Counted from the first letter of the stretch, positions 8,351 to 16,965 are shown. The stretch is 64,000 nt of DNA from Desulfosporosinus fructosivorans (GCF_004766045.1 NZ_SPQQ01000005.1:62001-126000); one strand, 5' to 3'. Made by a program: numbers and translations. The notes: generated by a model from the sequence alone, not told the origin.

Positions 8351-8935
8351 TTATCCTGAGAAGCTAAATCCGGATGAAATCGCTTTTGTTCGACACGCTT
8401 TTTTACAAGCACCACAATGGTTACAGTCCATATGATTTGATGTTTCATAAGGCTGTAAATTCATTTTGCATGCCTTGGCACACATTCCACAACGGCTACA
8501 TTTCTGTTCATCTACTTTGTATCGATAAAAGGGAATCAAATTGCCTACAGTGAGAATGGCTTCGCCAGGGCATAGATACTTGCAAAACGGGCGATAAATC
8601 ATAATACAAAGCAAAATGAAAGCCGCAAGCACCAATACCATTTTTTTGTCCAATACTTGGCTGGCCCGGGCTGGTTCTTCCATGGGAAAAATGAACAGAA
8701 GCAAAACCATCAAGGCCAATAGAGCGTATTTTAAATACCGCAGGTACTTGTGGGCTTTGAATGTATTAGCCTTAAGCGGAAACGGTATTTTATATAACAG
8801 CCCTTGGAAAAGTCCAAATGGACATACTTTACCGCAAAAACATTTCCCGCTGACCCCTCCCAAAAGGATTAAGAAACCTAGTTCAAGCACCCTAACGCCT
8901 ATATTCACAACGCGTCCCCGCTTTCTCCATAGCAA
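8351..8935 (-). CDS. NapH/YccM-like membrane 4Fe-4S ferredoxin protein
   Basis: The 194-residue protein has membrane helices near residues 10-30, 65-82 and 92-112, each pair followed by a CPxG-type motif (CGKVCPFG, CKYLCPGEA) on the cytoplasmic side. It ends with two 4Fe-4S motifs (CSRCGMCAKAC and CNHCGACKKAC). This is the layout of NapH/NosR/YccM-type quinol-linked electron-transfer proteins. It is shorter than typical members (about 280 residues), so the N-terminus may be lost. No partner oxidoreductase is adjacent. The electron acceptor is unknown. Confidence 0.75.
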   Translation of the reverse strand: MLWRKRGRVVNIGVRVLELGFLILLGGVSGKCFCGKVCPFGLFQGLLYKIPFPLKANTFKAHKYLRYLKYALLALMVLLLFIFPMEEPARASQVLDKKMVLVLAAFILLCIMIYRPFCKYLCPGEAILTVGNLIPFYRYKVDEQKCSRCGMCAKACKMNLQPYETSNHMDCNHCGACKKACRTKAISSGFSFSG

Positions 8936-8992
8936 CTTATAATTTTAAGTGTTCAAAGTACATTCCCTGGAAAATTTTACGAACTTTTATAA

Positions 8993-9031
8993 ATATAGAA
9001 AGGTTGCTTAAAAACAGCAACCTTTCTATAT
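8993..9031 (-). terminator. Terminator of the cyclase gene
   Basis: A perfect 16-bp stem (ATATAGAAAGGTTGCT) with a 7-base loop lies just after the stop at 9043. Confidence 0.75.
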
Positions 9032-9042
9032 TCTGTGATACA

Positions 9043-9621
9043 CTATATTTCAGCCACTACCCTGCACGGAAGTCCAGTAAATCCATGCATATTTACTGGA
9101 AAAGTATAGACTATGAATGATTTATCCTTTCCCTCTTCTAACAATAAATCCAAATTATCAAGATTTTCGATGATAAATACGCCTTTATCAGCACAATACT
9201 GGTCAATACGCAGGTGGTTTTCCGGTCCTTTTGCCCCACCCATGTCTACACCTATAAAACTTACTTGCTTGCCAATAAGGTAGTCAACTAATTCATCTGA
9301 TAATTCTATATAGGTTGAAAAATATTCTTTTGTACCGTATCCATGTTTTTTCAAGATACCCGAATGGAATATTACAAAATCTTTTTGCTGCACTTCGCTT
9401 AGATCCAAATCCGCTACCTTGACTTCAATGTCTGTGATGTGACTTATATCAAAGATTTTACCTTTTGTTATAATACTTTCTATGGGAAACGCTTTATTCA
9501 TAACATCAAAATGAGTCCCAATATGTCCAGCTTTTTCAGTATTCTGTCCCACGGCTTGCGCAGCTAATCCTAATGCTTCCAACATTTTTTTCTCCACTTT
9601 AAAACTCAAGTCTAATTTCAT
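9043..9621 (-). CDS. Cyclase family metal-dependent hydrolase
   Basis: The 192-residue product carries the family metal site HIGTHFD (residues 33-39) and later HGYGTKEYF, IGVDMGGAKG, HLRIDQ and a closing segment GLPCRVVAEI. Cyclase-family enzymes (kynurenine formamidase and relatives) hydrolyse amide or lactone-like bonds with a Mn or Zn ion. Substrate cannot be told. It is divergent from a MarR gene 167 bp away, and a perfect palindrome lies just upstream of its start, so it is probably the regulated target. ATG 9621 is preceded by GGAGGTTTAAAATT. Confidence 0.8.
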   Translation of the reverse strand: MKLDLSFKVEKKMLEALGLAAQAVGQNTEKAGHIGTHFDVMNKAFPIESIITKGKIFDISHITDIEVKVADLDLSEVQQKDFVIFHSGILKKHGYGTKEYFSTYIELSDELVDYLIGKQVSFIGVDMGGAKGPENHLRIDQYCADKGVFIIENLDNLDLLLEEGKDKSFIVYTFPVNMHGFTGLPCRVVAEI

Positions 9622-9649
9622 AATTTTAAACCTCCATCAAATTAATTTG

Positions 9650-9663
9650 ATTTCCTAGGAAAT
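9650..9663. promoter_or_regulatory. MarR operator 1
   Basis: ATTTCCTAGGAAAT is a perfect 14-bp palindrome 28 bp upstream of the cyclase start. A near copy lies in front of the MarR gene. Confidence 0.65.
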
Positions 9664-9713
9664 AATAATAGGGTATCATATAATTATTTTCTTGTAAACT
9701 ATTTTCATAATTA

Positions 9714-9764
9714 TTGATGTCTTAGGCTTTAATATGCTATAATATAATAGTTTCTTAGGAAATT
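9714..9764 (+). promoter_or_regulatory. MarR promoter with operator 2
   Basis: TTGATG (9714-9719), an 18-bp spacer and TGCTATAAT (-10 at 9738-9743) form a good promoter. AGTTTCTTAGGAAATT (9749-9764) is an imperfect copy of operator 1 and covers the expected transcription start, which fits autorepression. Confidence 0.65.
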
Positions 9765-9787
9765 AAAATCGGAAGGAGTTTCCCGTT

Positions 9788-10276
9788 TTGAATATAGAAC
9801 GTAATAAAGTAGAAATAAAAATGCTACTAAATCAAATGGCAGCTTTATTTGATTATTTAAATGATTATCTCCAAACTCATGAAAAGGCTCTCAATGATTT
9901 ACTCATTGAGTATGGATATGAAAATATATACGCTAAAAACCTTATGCTTTCAGAATTTCATGTTATTGATTGCATCGGCAAAAATCGATTACCCAATGCA
10001 ACCTTTATTTCAAAGGAATTAATTTTGACCAAGGGAGCCATATCCAAGATAACAGCCAAATTAATATTAAAGGAGTTAATAAAGCCAAACCAGTTAGAAA
10101 ACAACAAGAAAGAAATTTACTACACCCTTACATCTCAGGGAAAAGAAGCTTATGAAGTCCATGAAAAGATTCATGATTTAGGAAATAAGAAGGTGGTAGA
10201 AATATTTAATAAATATAATAAAGAAGAGTTAAACACGATTAGTAGATTTTTGGATGATTTGTTGAATGAGCTCTAA
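9788..10276 (+). CDS. MarR-family transcriptional regulator
   Basis: The 162-residue protein has the MarR winged helix: MLSEFHVIDCIGK, then LPNATFISKELILTKGAISKITAKL (recognition helix about residues 70-95), and the wing KKEIYYTLTSQG. The TTG or GTG-like start at 9788 follows GGAAGGAGTTT. Two copies of TTTCCTAGGAAA-type palindromes lie between it and the divergent cyclase gene, which it probably represses together with itself. The inducer may be the cyclase substrate. Confidence 0.85.
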   Translation: MNIERNKVEIKMLLNQMAALFDYLNDYLQTHEKALNDLLIEYGYENIYAKNLMLSEFHVIDCIGKNRLPNATFISKELILTKGAISKITAKLILKELIKPNQLENNKKEIYYTLTSQGKEAYEVHEKIHDLGNKKVVEIFNKYNKEELNTISRFLDDLLNEL

Positions 10277-10558
10277 CACTAAAATTTGATAATCATTTCC
10301 TTCGGTGCCATCTTTTCAAGTTTCGACCGAAATGGCATTCATTCACTTCCCTCATCTCCTTGTCCCCTTTCACGGATTGTCTGAAAGACTATGTGATGGG
10401 CTATGTTGATTATGCATAGGCGACTCAAAGGTATTAACATGGTTGAAGCACTGAAAGCCGTGGAATGAGTCATAAGCAGTCATAATGAGTCATTATGAAA
10501 CGCCTCAGCCGAAGCCTCATTTCTCCCCTAATCCACTTGCTCCACCAATAAAAATATC

Positions 10559-10592
10559 GCCCTGATTTTCAACTTATTGAAAATTGAGGGCA
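10559..10592 (-). terminator. Terminator overlapping the DUF3102 stop
   Basis: GCCCT-(G)ATTTTCAA pairs with TTGAAAATT-(G)AGGGC around CTTA; on the minus strand GATATTTTTATT follows. The gap 10277-10558 shows nothing else. Confidence 0.7.
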
Positions 10593-10930
10593 AATTTAAC
10601 GTTCTTAGAAAAATCCTTCACTTGCCACATCCTTGATAGTCCAGCTCCATACTCTTTGAAGATACGCATCAGTTTATTGGCCCTGCTCTGGGAGAAATCG
10701 ACTGACTCCTCCAGCCACTTGCCCCATTCTCCATACTTGAGCAGGGCCTTAGCCTCCGTCAGCCGCCTTCCGATCTCGACGGCGGCGGCAAGGTAGATCC
10801 TTTCAGTCTGGTATTTGATCATGTTAATTTCAGCCGCTATTACATGCGGCGTGCGTCCGCTGATGACATCAGTTACTGTATCAGTTACAGTATCAGTCAT
10901 GATATCCACACTCCTTGGGGCTAGTTTCAC
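10574..10930 (-). CDS. DUF3102 domain protein
   Basis: The 118-residue protein contains the DUF3102 core: GRTPHVIAAEINMIKYQTE, GRRLTEAKALLKYGEWGKWL and SRANKLMRIFKEYG. Family members are usually longer and are found on plasmids, phages and near mobile elements; their role is unknown, with KfrA/ParB-associated functions suggested. After KEYG this copy turns into residues unlike the other copies, so the C-terminus is probably lost. A V-T-D-T repeat lies near the N-terminus. Two separated halves of a sister gene are at 6281-6520 and 6868-7041. Confidence 0.65.
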   Translation of the reverse strand: MKLAPRSVDIMTDTVTDTVTDVISGRTPHVIAAEINMIKYQTERIYLAAAVEIGRRLTEAKALLKYGEWGKWLEESVDFSQSRANKLMRIFKEYGAGLSRMWQVKDFSKNVKFALNFQ

Positions 10931-11102
10931 TCATATAATATGTGGCCAAGCTTAAGAGTGCGACAACCTCAGTCGTCAGGCTTTTTACTCTAGGGAAGTA
11001 CCCCGCTGTTGGACAAAGCAACGCTTCACTATGTAACAACCTGGACGACCATAACATAAGATATTGTATCCCCGTTGTTTAAGCCTGGGGGGATCAAAGA
11101 GG

Positions 11103-11143
11103 GAAGAAACCCGCTGCTCTTTAAGAGTTCAGCGGGTTTCTTC
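11103..11143 (+). terminator. Strong intrinsic terminator
   Basis: GAAGAAACCCGCTG pairs perfectly with CAGCGGGTTTCTTC and is followed by TTTATTG. There is no plus-strand gene upstream, so it is probably left over from a lost gene. The region 10931-11423 has no credible coding sequence. Confidence 0.7.
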
Positions 11144-11331
11144 TTTATTGTCATTATCCTATTCCACCACCTAGTGGTAGACCCCCTAACCATTCAAAAC
11201 CAGACTCGATGGCAAAACGTCTACATCTTTGAAGTACAGTATAGTTTTGTTCCGCCTCCGGAAAACCACTATTAATTATTGCAACCAATCTATGAGGCTT
11301 ATACTGGTATTTTTCTCTGTTGTGACATAAT

Positions 11332-11379
11332 TACCCCCAGACTGAACAGCTTTTTATTTCACTGTCCTGTCTGGGGGTA
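11332..11379 (-). terminator. Terminator of the zinc-ribbon gene
   Basis: TACCCCCAGAC..CAG pairs with CTG..GTCTGGGGGTA across an A/T-rich loop, 45 bp downstream of the stop at 11424. Confidence 0.65.
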
Positions 11380-11423
11380 GCATACCAAAACCTCATTTAA
11401 ACGGCCTGAGGGGGGAGGGAGGG

Positions 11424-11780
11424 TTAACTCTCCCCTCGATGACTCTCACTTTGTAACGGCATAATCTTTAAAGCTTGATCCTCATCCCGAATCGGTTCGG
11501 AAGTATCCGCGCCCATCGCTCTCTCCTCAATTAAATCAGTATTACAATAAGGACATGGCCATGATCCGCGCTCATTTGAGCTATACGAAGCGTTGCCACA
11601 GACACGACAGTTTTTCCTGAACATGATAACAACCCTCCCCGCTTCTAGTCCTGTGTTTAGAATAACAGATGACATGGACAGAATCCGTCTAACAATCGCC
11701 CAAGCATTTCTAGCGAATCTCGTCACAGAATCAATTGTCTCTCGACCTATCCCTTGAATTGTTGTTTTCACTTTGGACAT
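11424..11780 (-). CDS. Small zinc-ribbon protein of unknown role
   Basis: The 118-residue protein has a basic N-terminal half with a possible amphipathic or membrane helix (AWAIVRRILSMSSVILNTGL) and a zinc ribbon with two CxxC pairs (CRVCG, CPYC) at residues 58-80. The C-terminus is acidic. ATG 11780 lacks a strong binding site. I do not recognise a family beyond the zinc ribbon. Confidence 0.55.
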   Translation of the reverse strand: MSKVKTTIQGIGRETIDSVTRFARNAWAIVRRILSMSSVILNTGLEAGRVVIMFRKNCRVCGNASYSSNERGSWPCPYCNTDLIEERAMGADTSEPIRDEDQALKIMPLQSESHRGES

Positions 11781-11796
11781 TTTATCGAGTCATAAT

Positions 11797-12027
11797 TTTG
11801 CCCGCTTATTTATTTCACTGAGACAACTATACAACTGGCCTTGGACAAAAATATGTTTCCCCTATTACGTTGCATACAAAAAGAAGTAATAGCTTGAAGA
11901 TAGAACACTACGGGGTTTAATCAGTGAGGCGTTTTATAAAGGGATCGGGAAAGAAAAGTACGGCATACAATGTGACAATATTCACTCTAAATATTAAGTT
12001 GATAAGCTAGTGCCAGGCACCACGAAC
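11797..12027. repeat. 231-bp dispersed repeat, copy B
   Basis: Direct copy of 791-1020 with scattered point differences, ending in the motif GTGCCAGGCACC. It carries no gene and lies between the zinc-ribbon and SLOG genes. Confidence 0.7.
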
Positions 12028-12083
12028 CTCCTAAAGCCACTCTTGCCAGTTGGCGCGCCAATACGGTTCATTGGGCTGTGTTG

Positions 12084-12650
12084 CTAATGTTTATTAGAAT
12101 CAGTTCGCACTTCAAAGGTATTGGTGCTAATCAGAATCAAAATCTTTCCCAGGGTGCGGGCAATAGAAAGGATTTTCCCCGCGCCGCCGGGTTTGCCGCT
12201 CCATACCACAAGCACATAATTACTTTGTTTGACCATGTATTCCTTTTTCTTTCTGATGCAATCTTTACTGCAATGACGCTGCAAAAGAGTTTCCTTATCG
12301 CTTCGTTCCACAATAGAAAAGTACCGGTCACGCTGTGCTATCGTCCAATTTGCAGCCTGATCCTCATAAGGAATAACGCATTCCAAGGTAGTTTCGGGAT
12401 AGTCTCTTTTGAGGTCAAGGACGATTTCTGCCACAAACTGGCCAACACCTAAATCAACACCACTAATGAAATGAGTAACTCCAACAGCTTCTATTAAATA
12501 GACCGCCTGCTCCTTCAGTACCTGCTTCAACCGCAGACAATCGGCGTTTTTTTCGTCAAACCCAATAGGAATGCTTGGAGTATGGGGTTCCGCAAAGCAG
12601 CAGGCAGTCCTTATATTGGAATCTTTAATAATCATCGTTATTTTAGGCAA
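12084..12650 (-). CDS. SLOG-family (DUF1273-like) protein
   Basis: The 188-residue product resembles DUF1273/YspA proteins of the SLOG Rossmann-like superfamily: an N-terminal CCF segment (RTACCFAEPH), ISGVDLGVGQFVAEIVLDLK, ECVIPYEDQAANW, and VLVVWSGKPGGAG near the end, which form the nucleotide-binding loops. SLOG proteins are thought to bind nucleotide-derived ligands and occur in stress and anti-phage loci. The start may be TTG 12650 or ATG 12635; AAAGGTGG lies very close to the former. It is divergent from an XRE regulator and shares a palindromic operator region with it. Confidence 0.7.
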   Translation of the reverse strand: MPKITMIIKDSNIRTACCFAEPHTPSIPIGFDEKNADCLRLKQVLKEQAVYLIEAVGVTHFISGVDLGVGQFVAEIVLDLKRDYPETTLECVIPYEDQAANWTIAQRDRYFSIVERSDKETLLQRHCSKDCIRKKKEYMVKQSNYVLVVWSGKPGGAGKILSIARTLGKILILISTNTFEVRTDSNKH

Positions 12651-12668
12651 CCACCTTTCTCATAATAA

Positions 12669-12750
12669 TACGGAATTAAAGCATATATTCCCTCGCATTA
12701 TAAGGAATACAATTCCCTATGTCAATAGAAACATATGCTGTAATTCCGTA
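12669..12750. promoter_or_regulatory. Inverted operator pair between SLOG and XRE genes
   Basis: TACGGAATTAAAGCATAT (12669-12686) recurs inverted as ATATGCTGTAATTCCGTA (12733-12750); between them GGAATACAATTCC is another small palindrome. The second arm runs into TATAAT (12749-12754), a -10 for the XRE gene. The layout fits an XRE repressor controlling both directions. Confidence 0.6.
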
Positions 12751-12801
12751 TAATAAGCGAATGTATTGTCTATAATCATATATACAAGGTGGTGAATTGT
12801 A

Positions 12802-13113
12802 ATGTATGAGGATTTATTTTACGAAAGATTAACTACGCTCCGCACACAAAAAGGGGTTTCCGCAAGGGATATGAGCCTGTCTTTAGGTCAAAGCGAAAGC
12901 TATATCAATAAAATTGAGAACAAAAAGTCTCTGCCATCCATGACAGGATTTTTTTATATCTGCGAATACCTAAATGTCCCTCCAAAAGATTTCTTTGATG
13001 ACGAAGTAAGCTTTCCGACAAAATTAAACGACTTAATTAATGAGTCAAAGAAGCTAAACAATGGCCAATTGGAACATCTTCTGGCTATTATTAAAGACTT
13101 GAAGACAACGTAA
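12802..13113 (+). CDS. XRE-family helix-turn-helix regulator
   Basis: The 103-residue protein has a classic XRE helix-turn-helix in residues 8-62 (LRTQKGVSARDMSLSLGQ, SYINKIENKKSLPSMTGFFYICEYL). AAGGTGGTGA precedes the ATG. A short tail follows, with no ligand domain. It probably autoregulates and controls the divergent SLOG gene through the inverted sites between them. Confidence 0.85.
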   Translation: MYEDLFYERLTTLRTQKGVSARDMSLSLGQSESYINKIENKKSLPSMTGFFYICEYLNVPPKDFFDDEVSFPTKLNDLINESKKLNNGQLEHLLAIIKDLKTT

Positions 13114-13115
13114 AA

Positions 13116-13144
13116 AAGCAGGTAGAATCAAATTCAGCCTGCTT
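13116..13144 (+). terminator. Terminator of the XRE gene
   Basis: AAGCAGG pairs with CCTGCTT around TAGAATCAAATTCAG (itself partly paired), followed by CTTGTTTTG directly after the stop codon. Confidence 0.65.
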
Positions 13145-13414
13145 CTTGTTTTGTCTTCCCTCAGCCTTACACATATGTGTGCTCGTTGCATATTTTCCAA
13201 TCTGGGTTAGAGAAACAGGGAGACAGGTCCGTTGTTTTACCCCTGCTTTGCTATATAATAACAGTAAAAATGCATAAAGTGTCAATGCTTATAGCCCCTA
13301 TTATTGTCGAATAAGGTGCTCTGCGTCAACCCGCGGAATACCTTGTTCTTTTATGTCCAGCAACCGAAAGAATATGTCGTCTCGTCCATATTTAATGTAC
13401 CGACTCCATAAAAG

Positions 13415-13735
13415 TTATCCAGGAAAACAAGATGCCCCACCCAGAATTTCACTCATGAGTTCATAACCATTTTCAGTAAATAGATAGTCAATTACCTTGT
13501 CCTCATCTTTAAACGATACCCGACAGTGCCCAATCAGGCAGTTCGCTTCTTTTTTGAACGTCATCTCCCGATCACCAAAATATTGGGTATCAAATCTAGC
13601 GGAGTAAAAATCCTGCTTGTTCAGATGTATGGTACGAATAAAATTGAGAATATCAATAGAAATCACTTCATCAACAGTTAAACAATCGAATCCTCTTTTC
13701 ATCATTTTCTTGAGTTGAGGTTCATTGTATTTCAT
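13415..13735 (-). CDS. Hypothetical protein, 106 residues
   Basis: I do not recognise this protein. It has no signal peptide or membrane helix. The middle (residues 40-90, around FYSARFDTQYFGDREM and ANCLIGHCRVSFKDEDK) is repeated as a remnant at 18093-18300, so the gene belongs to something duplicated in the genome. Bases 13385-13420 also resemble 6215-6250. ATG 13735 follows GGGGGTACGGGA. Confidence 0.5.
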   Translation of the reverse strand: MKYNEPQLKKMMKRGFDCLTVDEVISIDILNFIRTIHLNKQDFYSARFDTQYFGDREMTFKKEANCLIGHCRVSFKDEDKVIDYLFTENGYELMSEILGGASCFPG

Positions 13736-13916
13736 TCCCGTACCCCCTATTAATCTTAATATTATTAAGATCCCGTAAGCTCTCTTCTCGTGGAATCCTT
13801 TTTATATGCAGACTTTCTTATTATAGATATACAACAGCTACTCATCGAAATCCTTATCGAGTAACCAAGCTTCGAGACAATTTCACATGTCTTCATTGAA
13901 GATATCAAGGTCAATT

Positions 13917-14687
13917 CTATGTACAGGTGCCTCTGGGGAAGTGATAAATCCACCCCTCTTTGTTTACCGAATCTAAATGATCTGGAGGATGTATAAGTTT
14001 AGGAAGCTGAAGAAATTTACCATCTGCTCCATATGCCACAGCCATAATAGCACAAATCGCCGCATCATATGCGTCTGAAGGATAAGGTATATTCTTAGGC
14101 AATAATTCTTTTAAGGGAGACTTGACTTCACCTACTTGACTGGGTTTTACAAGAGCAGGATATACCTCTATAATAATCTTTTTGTCGATAGGATTATTAG
14201 TCATAGGATGAATTGAATAACCATCTTCTTTACACCACTTATTTATATGGCAAACAGCCACAGTACAATTGTTACCCAGCTTATCAAACGTAGCTGATAA
14301 TGGCTTCTTATTATCTAACTCGTTATAAATATGTCTATCTGTATCCCGGTAAGCTAATTTATTATCAATTTCTCGCAGTGGTCTGAAACATTCAACTGTC
14401 TCACCTGAGACCAGTTGAACGAAATCAGTAGGGAAGCCTAATGGGGCATCAATTCCTATGACAACCAAAGACTCTTCCAACAGTTCAATATTATTTTTAG
14501 CTACAGCCTTTTCAATCAACATCTGGGTTGATAGTAGTGATCCAATCGGTAACGAGAATTGGTTTGGTGTCCCTAGCCATTCGAGCTCTTCTGAACCCAC
14601 TTTCCATGTTACCGAGGCTACATCCTGTTTGTTACCCATCCAACCCCCAACGTCCCAACCGATCCCTATTACTCTTTTAAAATCCAT
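13917..14687 (-). CDS. DUF429 family protein (predicted RNase H-like fold)
   Basis: The protein (about 256 residues) shows DUF429 features: an N-terminal acidic strand (VIGIGWDVGGWMG), VVIGIDAPLGFP near residue 80, CFRPLREIDNKLAYRDTDRH, IIEVYPALVKP, and PSDAYDAAICAIMAVAYG toward the end. The conserved aspartates at IGWD, IDAP and SDAYDA fit an RNase H-like nuclease fold. The role is unknown. ATG 14687 (MDFKRVIGIG) is chosen over an upstream TTG. It lies alone between hypothetical genes. Confidence 0.75.
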   Translation of the reverse strand: MDFKRVIGIGWDVGGWMGNKQDVASVTWKVGSEELEWLGTPNQFSLPIGSLLSTQMLIEKAVAKNNIELLEESLVVIGIDAPLGFPTDFVQLVSGETVECFRPLREIDNKLAYRDTDRHIYNELDNKKPLSATFDKLGNNCTVAVCHINKWCKEDGYSIHPMTNNPIDKKIIIEVYPALVKPSQVGEVKSPLKELLPKNIPYPSDAYDAAICAIMAVAYGADGKFLQLPKLIHPPDHLDSVNKEGWIYHFPRGTCT

Positions 14688-14891
14688 TAATTGAACCAAA
14701 CCTTTCTATCCTGATCCTATGACTATCTAATTCTGATAAATACGCTTGTCCATTAGGATTGCGTAAATGTATGATGGTCCACGCAATTTCTGAAGTGGAG
14801 CAGTATTGCTCAGAGGATAGTGTTCTAATGCTTCAATAATTGAGCTTTAGAGATTTGCACATTGTTCTGTCCGGTATAACCGCATTCCCTT

Positions 14892-15275
14892 TCATGACAT
14901 AGGTAAACTCTCCGCCTCGAATTTGGCAGAATATCTCGCCGGCATGATCCCAATCATTTTCCAAATGATTTCTCTATCAAGTGTGTCTTTCTTTTTCTTC
15001 GTTTCTTCTTGGACTAGGGAAGTAGACGCGGTAAACTGTCCTGTTGACTTACTTGGTTTCTTTACTAATTCCAGGTGGGTAATCGTATCGCATACTTTTT
15101 TGGGAATGCTGTTGTTCTCTTTCATTCCTGACTCGTCTAATTTTATAGCCGGTTTTGTTGCTTGCATTGCCTTACCGATAGGGAGACCCTGGAATGGAAA
15201 ATCCATTGGTATGTTATAAATCTTGCGAGGGACTGTAGTATGCTCCCCAGTTAGTTCGCTTGTTCCAGAATCCAC
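14892..15275 (-). CDS. Hypothetical protein downstream of nuclease-like gene
   Basis: This 127-residue, lysine-rich, mostly polar protein starts at GTG 15275, 10 bp after the stop of the 15286 gene, so the two are probably cotranscribed. It has no motif I recognise. A region with many K and E residues (EETKKKKDTLDREIIW) may be helical. It could be a small partner of the nuclease-like protein, but this is inference from position only. Confidence 0.45.
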   Translation of the reverse strand: MDSGTSELTGEHTTVPRKIYNIPMDFPFQGLPIGKAMQATKPAIKLDESGMKENNSIPKKVCDTITHLELVKKPSKSTGQFTASTSLVQEETKKKKDTLDREIIWKMIGIMPARYSAKFEAESLPMS

Positions 15276-15285
15276 TTCCTATGTG

Positions 15286-16428
15286 CTAACCTCGAGTTTT
15301 TTGCTGTACCACTTTTACCTGAAGAATTGTCCCGTCCGTTCCGATACTATTAATCACCGTAGAGTTATCCTTTTCCATGCTGAAAGTGTTACTTTCTAAA
15401 TTTAAGTTTTGTTTATGGCTCTTTTCAATCTGTAACTTTCTTCTAAAGTCCACTAAATGTTCATTTACTTTGTAGTCTTCTTTTTCGATAAACGAATTTG
15501 CCACTTCACGAAGTAGTCCTTTGAAAACTTCCACTCCTACCCCATCTGCAGTTGGAAGAGAATATCTAACCCCTTGGAAATCTCCTAACTCATTTTCCTC
15601 TATTTCTATAAGCGGATCATAGTTTACAAAACGGCTAACATTTTTCGGCAACTCCATATTAAGTTGCTTAATAACCTCTGCTTCTGCCCCTGCATAAGAT
15701 AACTTTTTTGCTCTATCGAAACTATTAATATCTCTAACGAATTTTTCATCATCTATTACTTCCCATGTTGTTGATCCAATTTTTTTCGTTTTACCCCCAG
15801 GTTCTAAAAAACCGCTTCCATCACCTTTTTCTCCAGGTGGATCAATAATATAAACTTCTGTGTTGTTTGGCAACATACATGTTCCTATAATTATAGATGT
15901 TGCTTGACGTCCGGAACTAAATTTAATGGAAGGAACTTGCTCCGTTCCTCTTCTTAGTTGTTCATAAGTACTGTTTCTTGAAGTTTGATTACCTTTACAC
16001 TCAACGATAAATACATCTCCATTAATATCGTCATAGAATAAATAATCAGGCGATGTTGCATAATGCTGTATTGCCATCCAAGCTGGTGTTCTTAAGGCAA
16101 TTTCAACATCGATAGCATTTGGAGCGTTCATATAATTGGCCATAACATAAGCCGCCATCCCAACTCCTATTTCATCAGACAGAAGTCCTTTTTGATGAAA
16201 GTCAATATTTCTAGCTTCACTACTTAAGCGAAGAGGTTCTATTGAAGTAGCTGTTGATACTTCAAATGCCCAAATATAACGAATCACCGCCCATGTTGAA
16301 CTAATATCAGCTAAATTGGGTATAGCAGGAGTTGTTATCACACCAATTCTATGCAGGAGTTCAATAGGCTTAATTGCAATATACCTTTCAGGATCAAATT
16401 GTGTGAGTGTCGATAAATTTCTTTTCAT
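15286..16428 (-). CDS. PD-(D/E)XK nuclease-like protein (5' end frameshifted)
   Basis: The 380-residue protein contains PDYLFYDDINGDVFIVECKG at about residues 127-146. This fits the PD-(D/E)XK pattern, with Asp of PDY and E-x-K of ECKG, and QTSRNSTYEQLRRG follows. The function could be restriction or defence; no known system is recognised. The in-frame codons just upstream of ATG 16428 encode AEGKPIPP and look coding, and a separate 35-codon frame with an excellent ribosome binding site ends there. The natural product therefore probably begins at 16571, with one frameshift near 16475-16480. Confidence 0.6.
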   Translation of the reverse strand: MKRNLSTLTQFDPERYIAIKPIELLHRIGVITTPAIPNLADISSTWAVIRYIWAFEVSTATSIEPLRLSSEARNIDFHQKGLLSDEIGVGMAAYVMANYMNAPNAIDVEIALRTPAWMAIQHYATSPDYLFYDDINGDVFIVECKGNQTSRNSTYEQLRRGTEQVPSIKFSSGRQATSIIIGTCMLPNNTEVYIIDPPGEKGDGSGFLEPGGKTKKIGSTTWEVIDDEKFVRDINSFDRAKKLSYAGAEAEVIKQLNMELPKNVSRFVNYDPLIEIEENELGDFQGVRYSLPTADGVGVEVFKGLLREVANSFIEKEDYKVNEHLVDFRRKLQIEKSHKQNLNLESNTFSMEKDNSTVINSIGTDGTILQVKVVQQKTRG

Positions 16429-16463
16429 TGGAGGGATAGGTTTACCTTCAGCTGTTAAGTTAG

Positions 16464-16571
16464 CTATTCTACATTTTGCTTAGTTATGGATGAGACTAAA
16501 TTGTCTGATGATATTCCTTTAACAGAATAATCAGTAAGTAAAGCTCGCACCCATTCTTCTCGTGTTGGCAT
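16464..16571 (-). CDS. Small 35-codon frame, probable 5' end of the nuclease-like gene
   Basis: AAAGGAGGTTTTTGAA precedes ATG 16571, the best ribosome binding site in this area. The product MPTREEWVRALLTDYSVKG.. ends at TAG after KQNVE. A shift by one base near there joins it to the open frame of 15286-16428 (residues KCRIANLTAEGKP). It is either the true start of a frameshifted gene or a leader peptide. Confidence 0.5.
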   Translation of the reverse strand: MPTREEWVRALLTDYSVKGISSDNLVSSITKQNVE

Positions 16572-16572
16572 T

Positions 16573-16965
16573 TCAAAAACCTCCTTTAAATCTTGAACCT
16601 TTCCCCCATTGTATACATGACGTTCCTATATTCTGATCCATACTATACGAGCAGTATAAATCGAGCGGAGGACTATCACTTCCCAATTCAGGCGGTGCCT
16701 TGTTCACAAAATCGGTTTTCACATACTGATAATCTAGTAAGTCCATGAGCTCGCCATTTAGTAAGTGATCACTAATCACCCAGTAAAGGGCCACTTCCAC
16801 CGACGGAAAAAGGTTGCCCAGATCGTCCAACCCCTTGCCAAACACTGTATAGTAAAACATAGTCAGCATAATTCTTTCCACCGCTGATAAAAGGTACTCT
16901 AAAATACCTTTGCTCGCCTAAAGCTGCGGCAGGATCATCTGGATAAAATGAATCCAGCGTCATGG
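16573..16965 (-). pseudogene. Remnant of a PLD-helicase-DUF3427 gene (C-terminal part)
   Basis: Two frames together match residues about 820-930 of the intact helicase at 44585-47815: WIHFIQMILPQL, then MLTMFYYTVFGKGLDDLGN, VALYWVISDHLL, ELMDLLDYQYVKTDFV, and PLDLYCSYSMDQ. A frameshift separates the first piece and the rest of the gene is missing. Confidence 0.8.
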
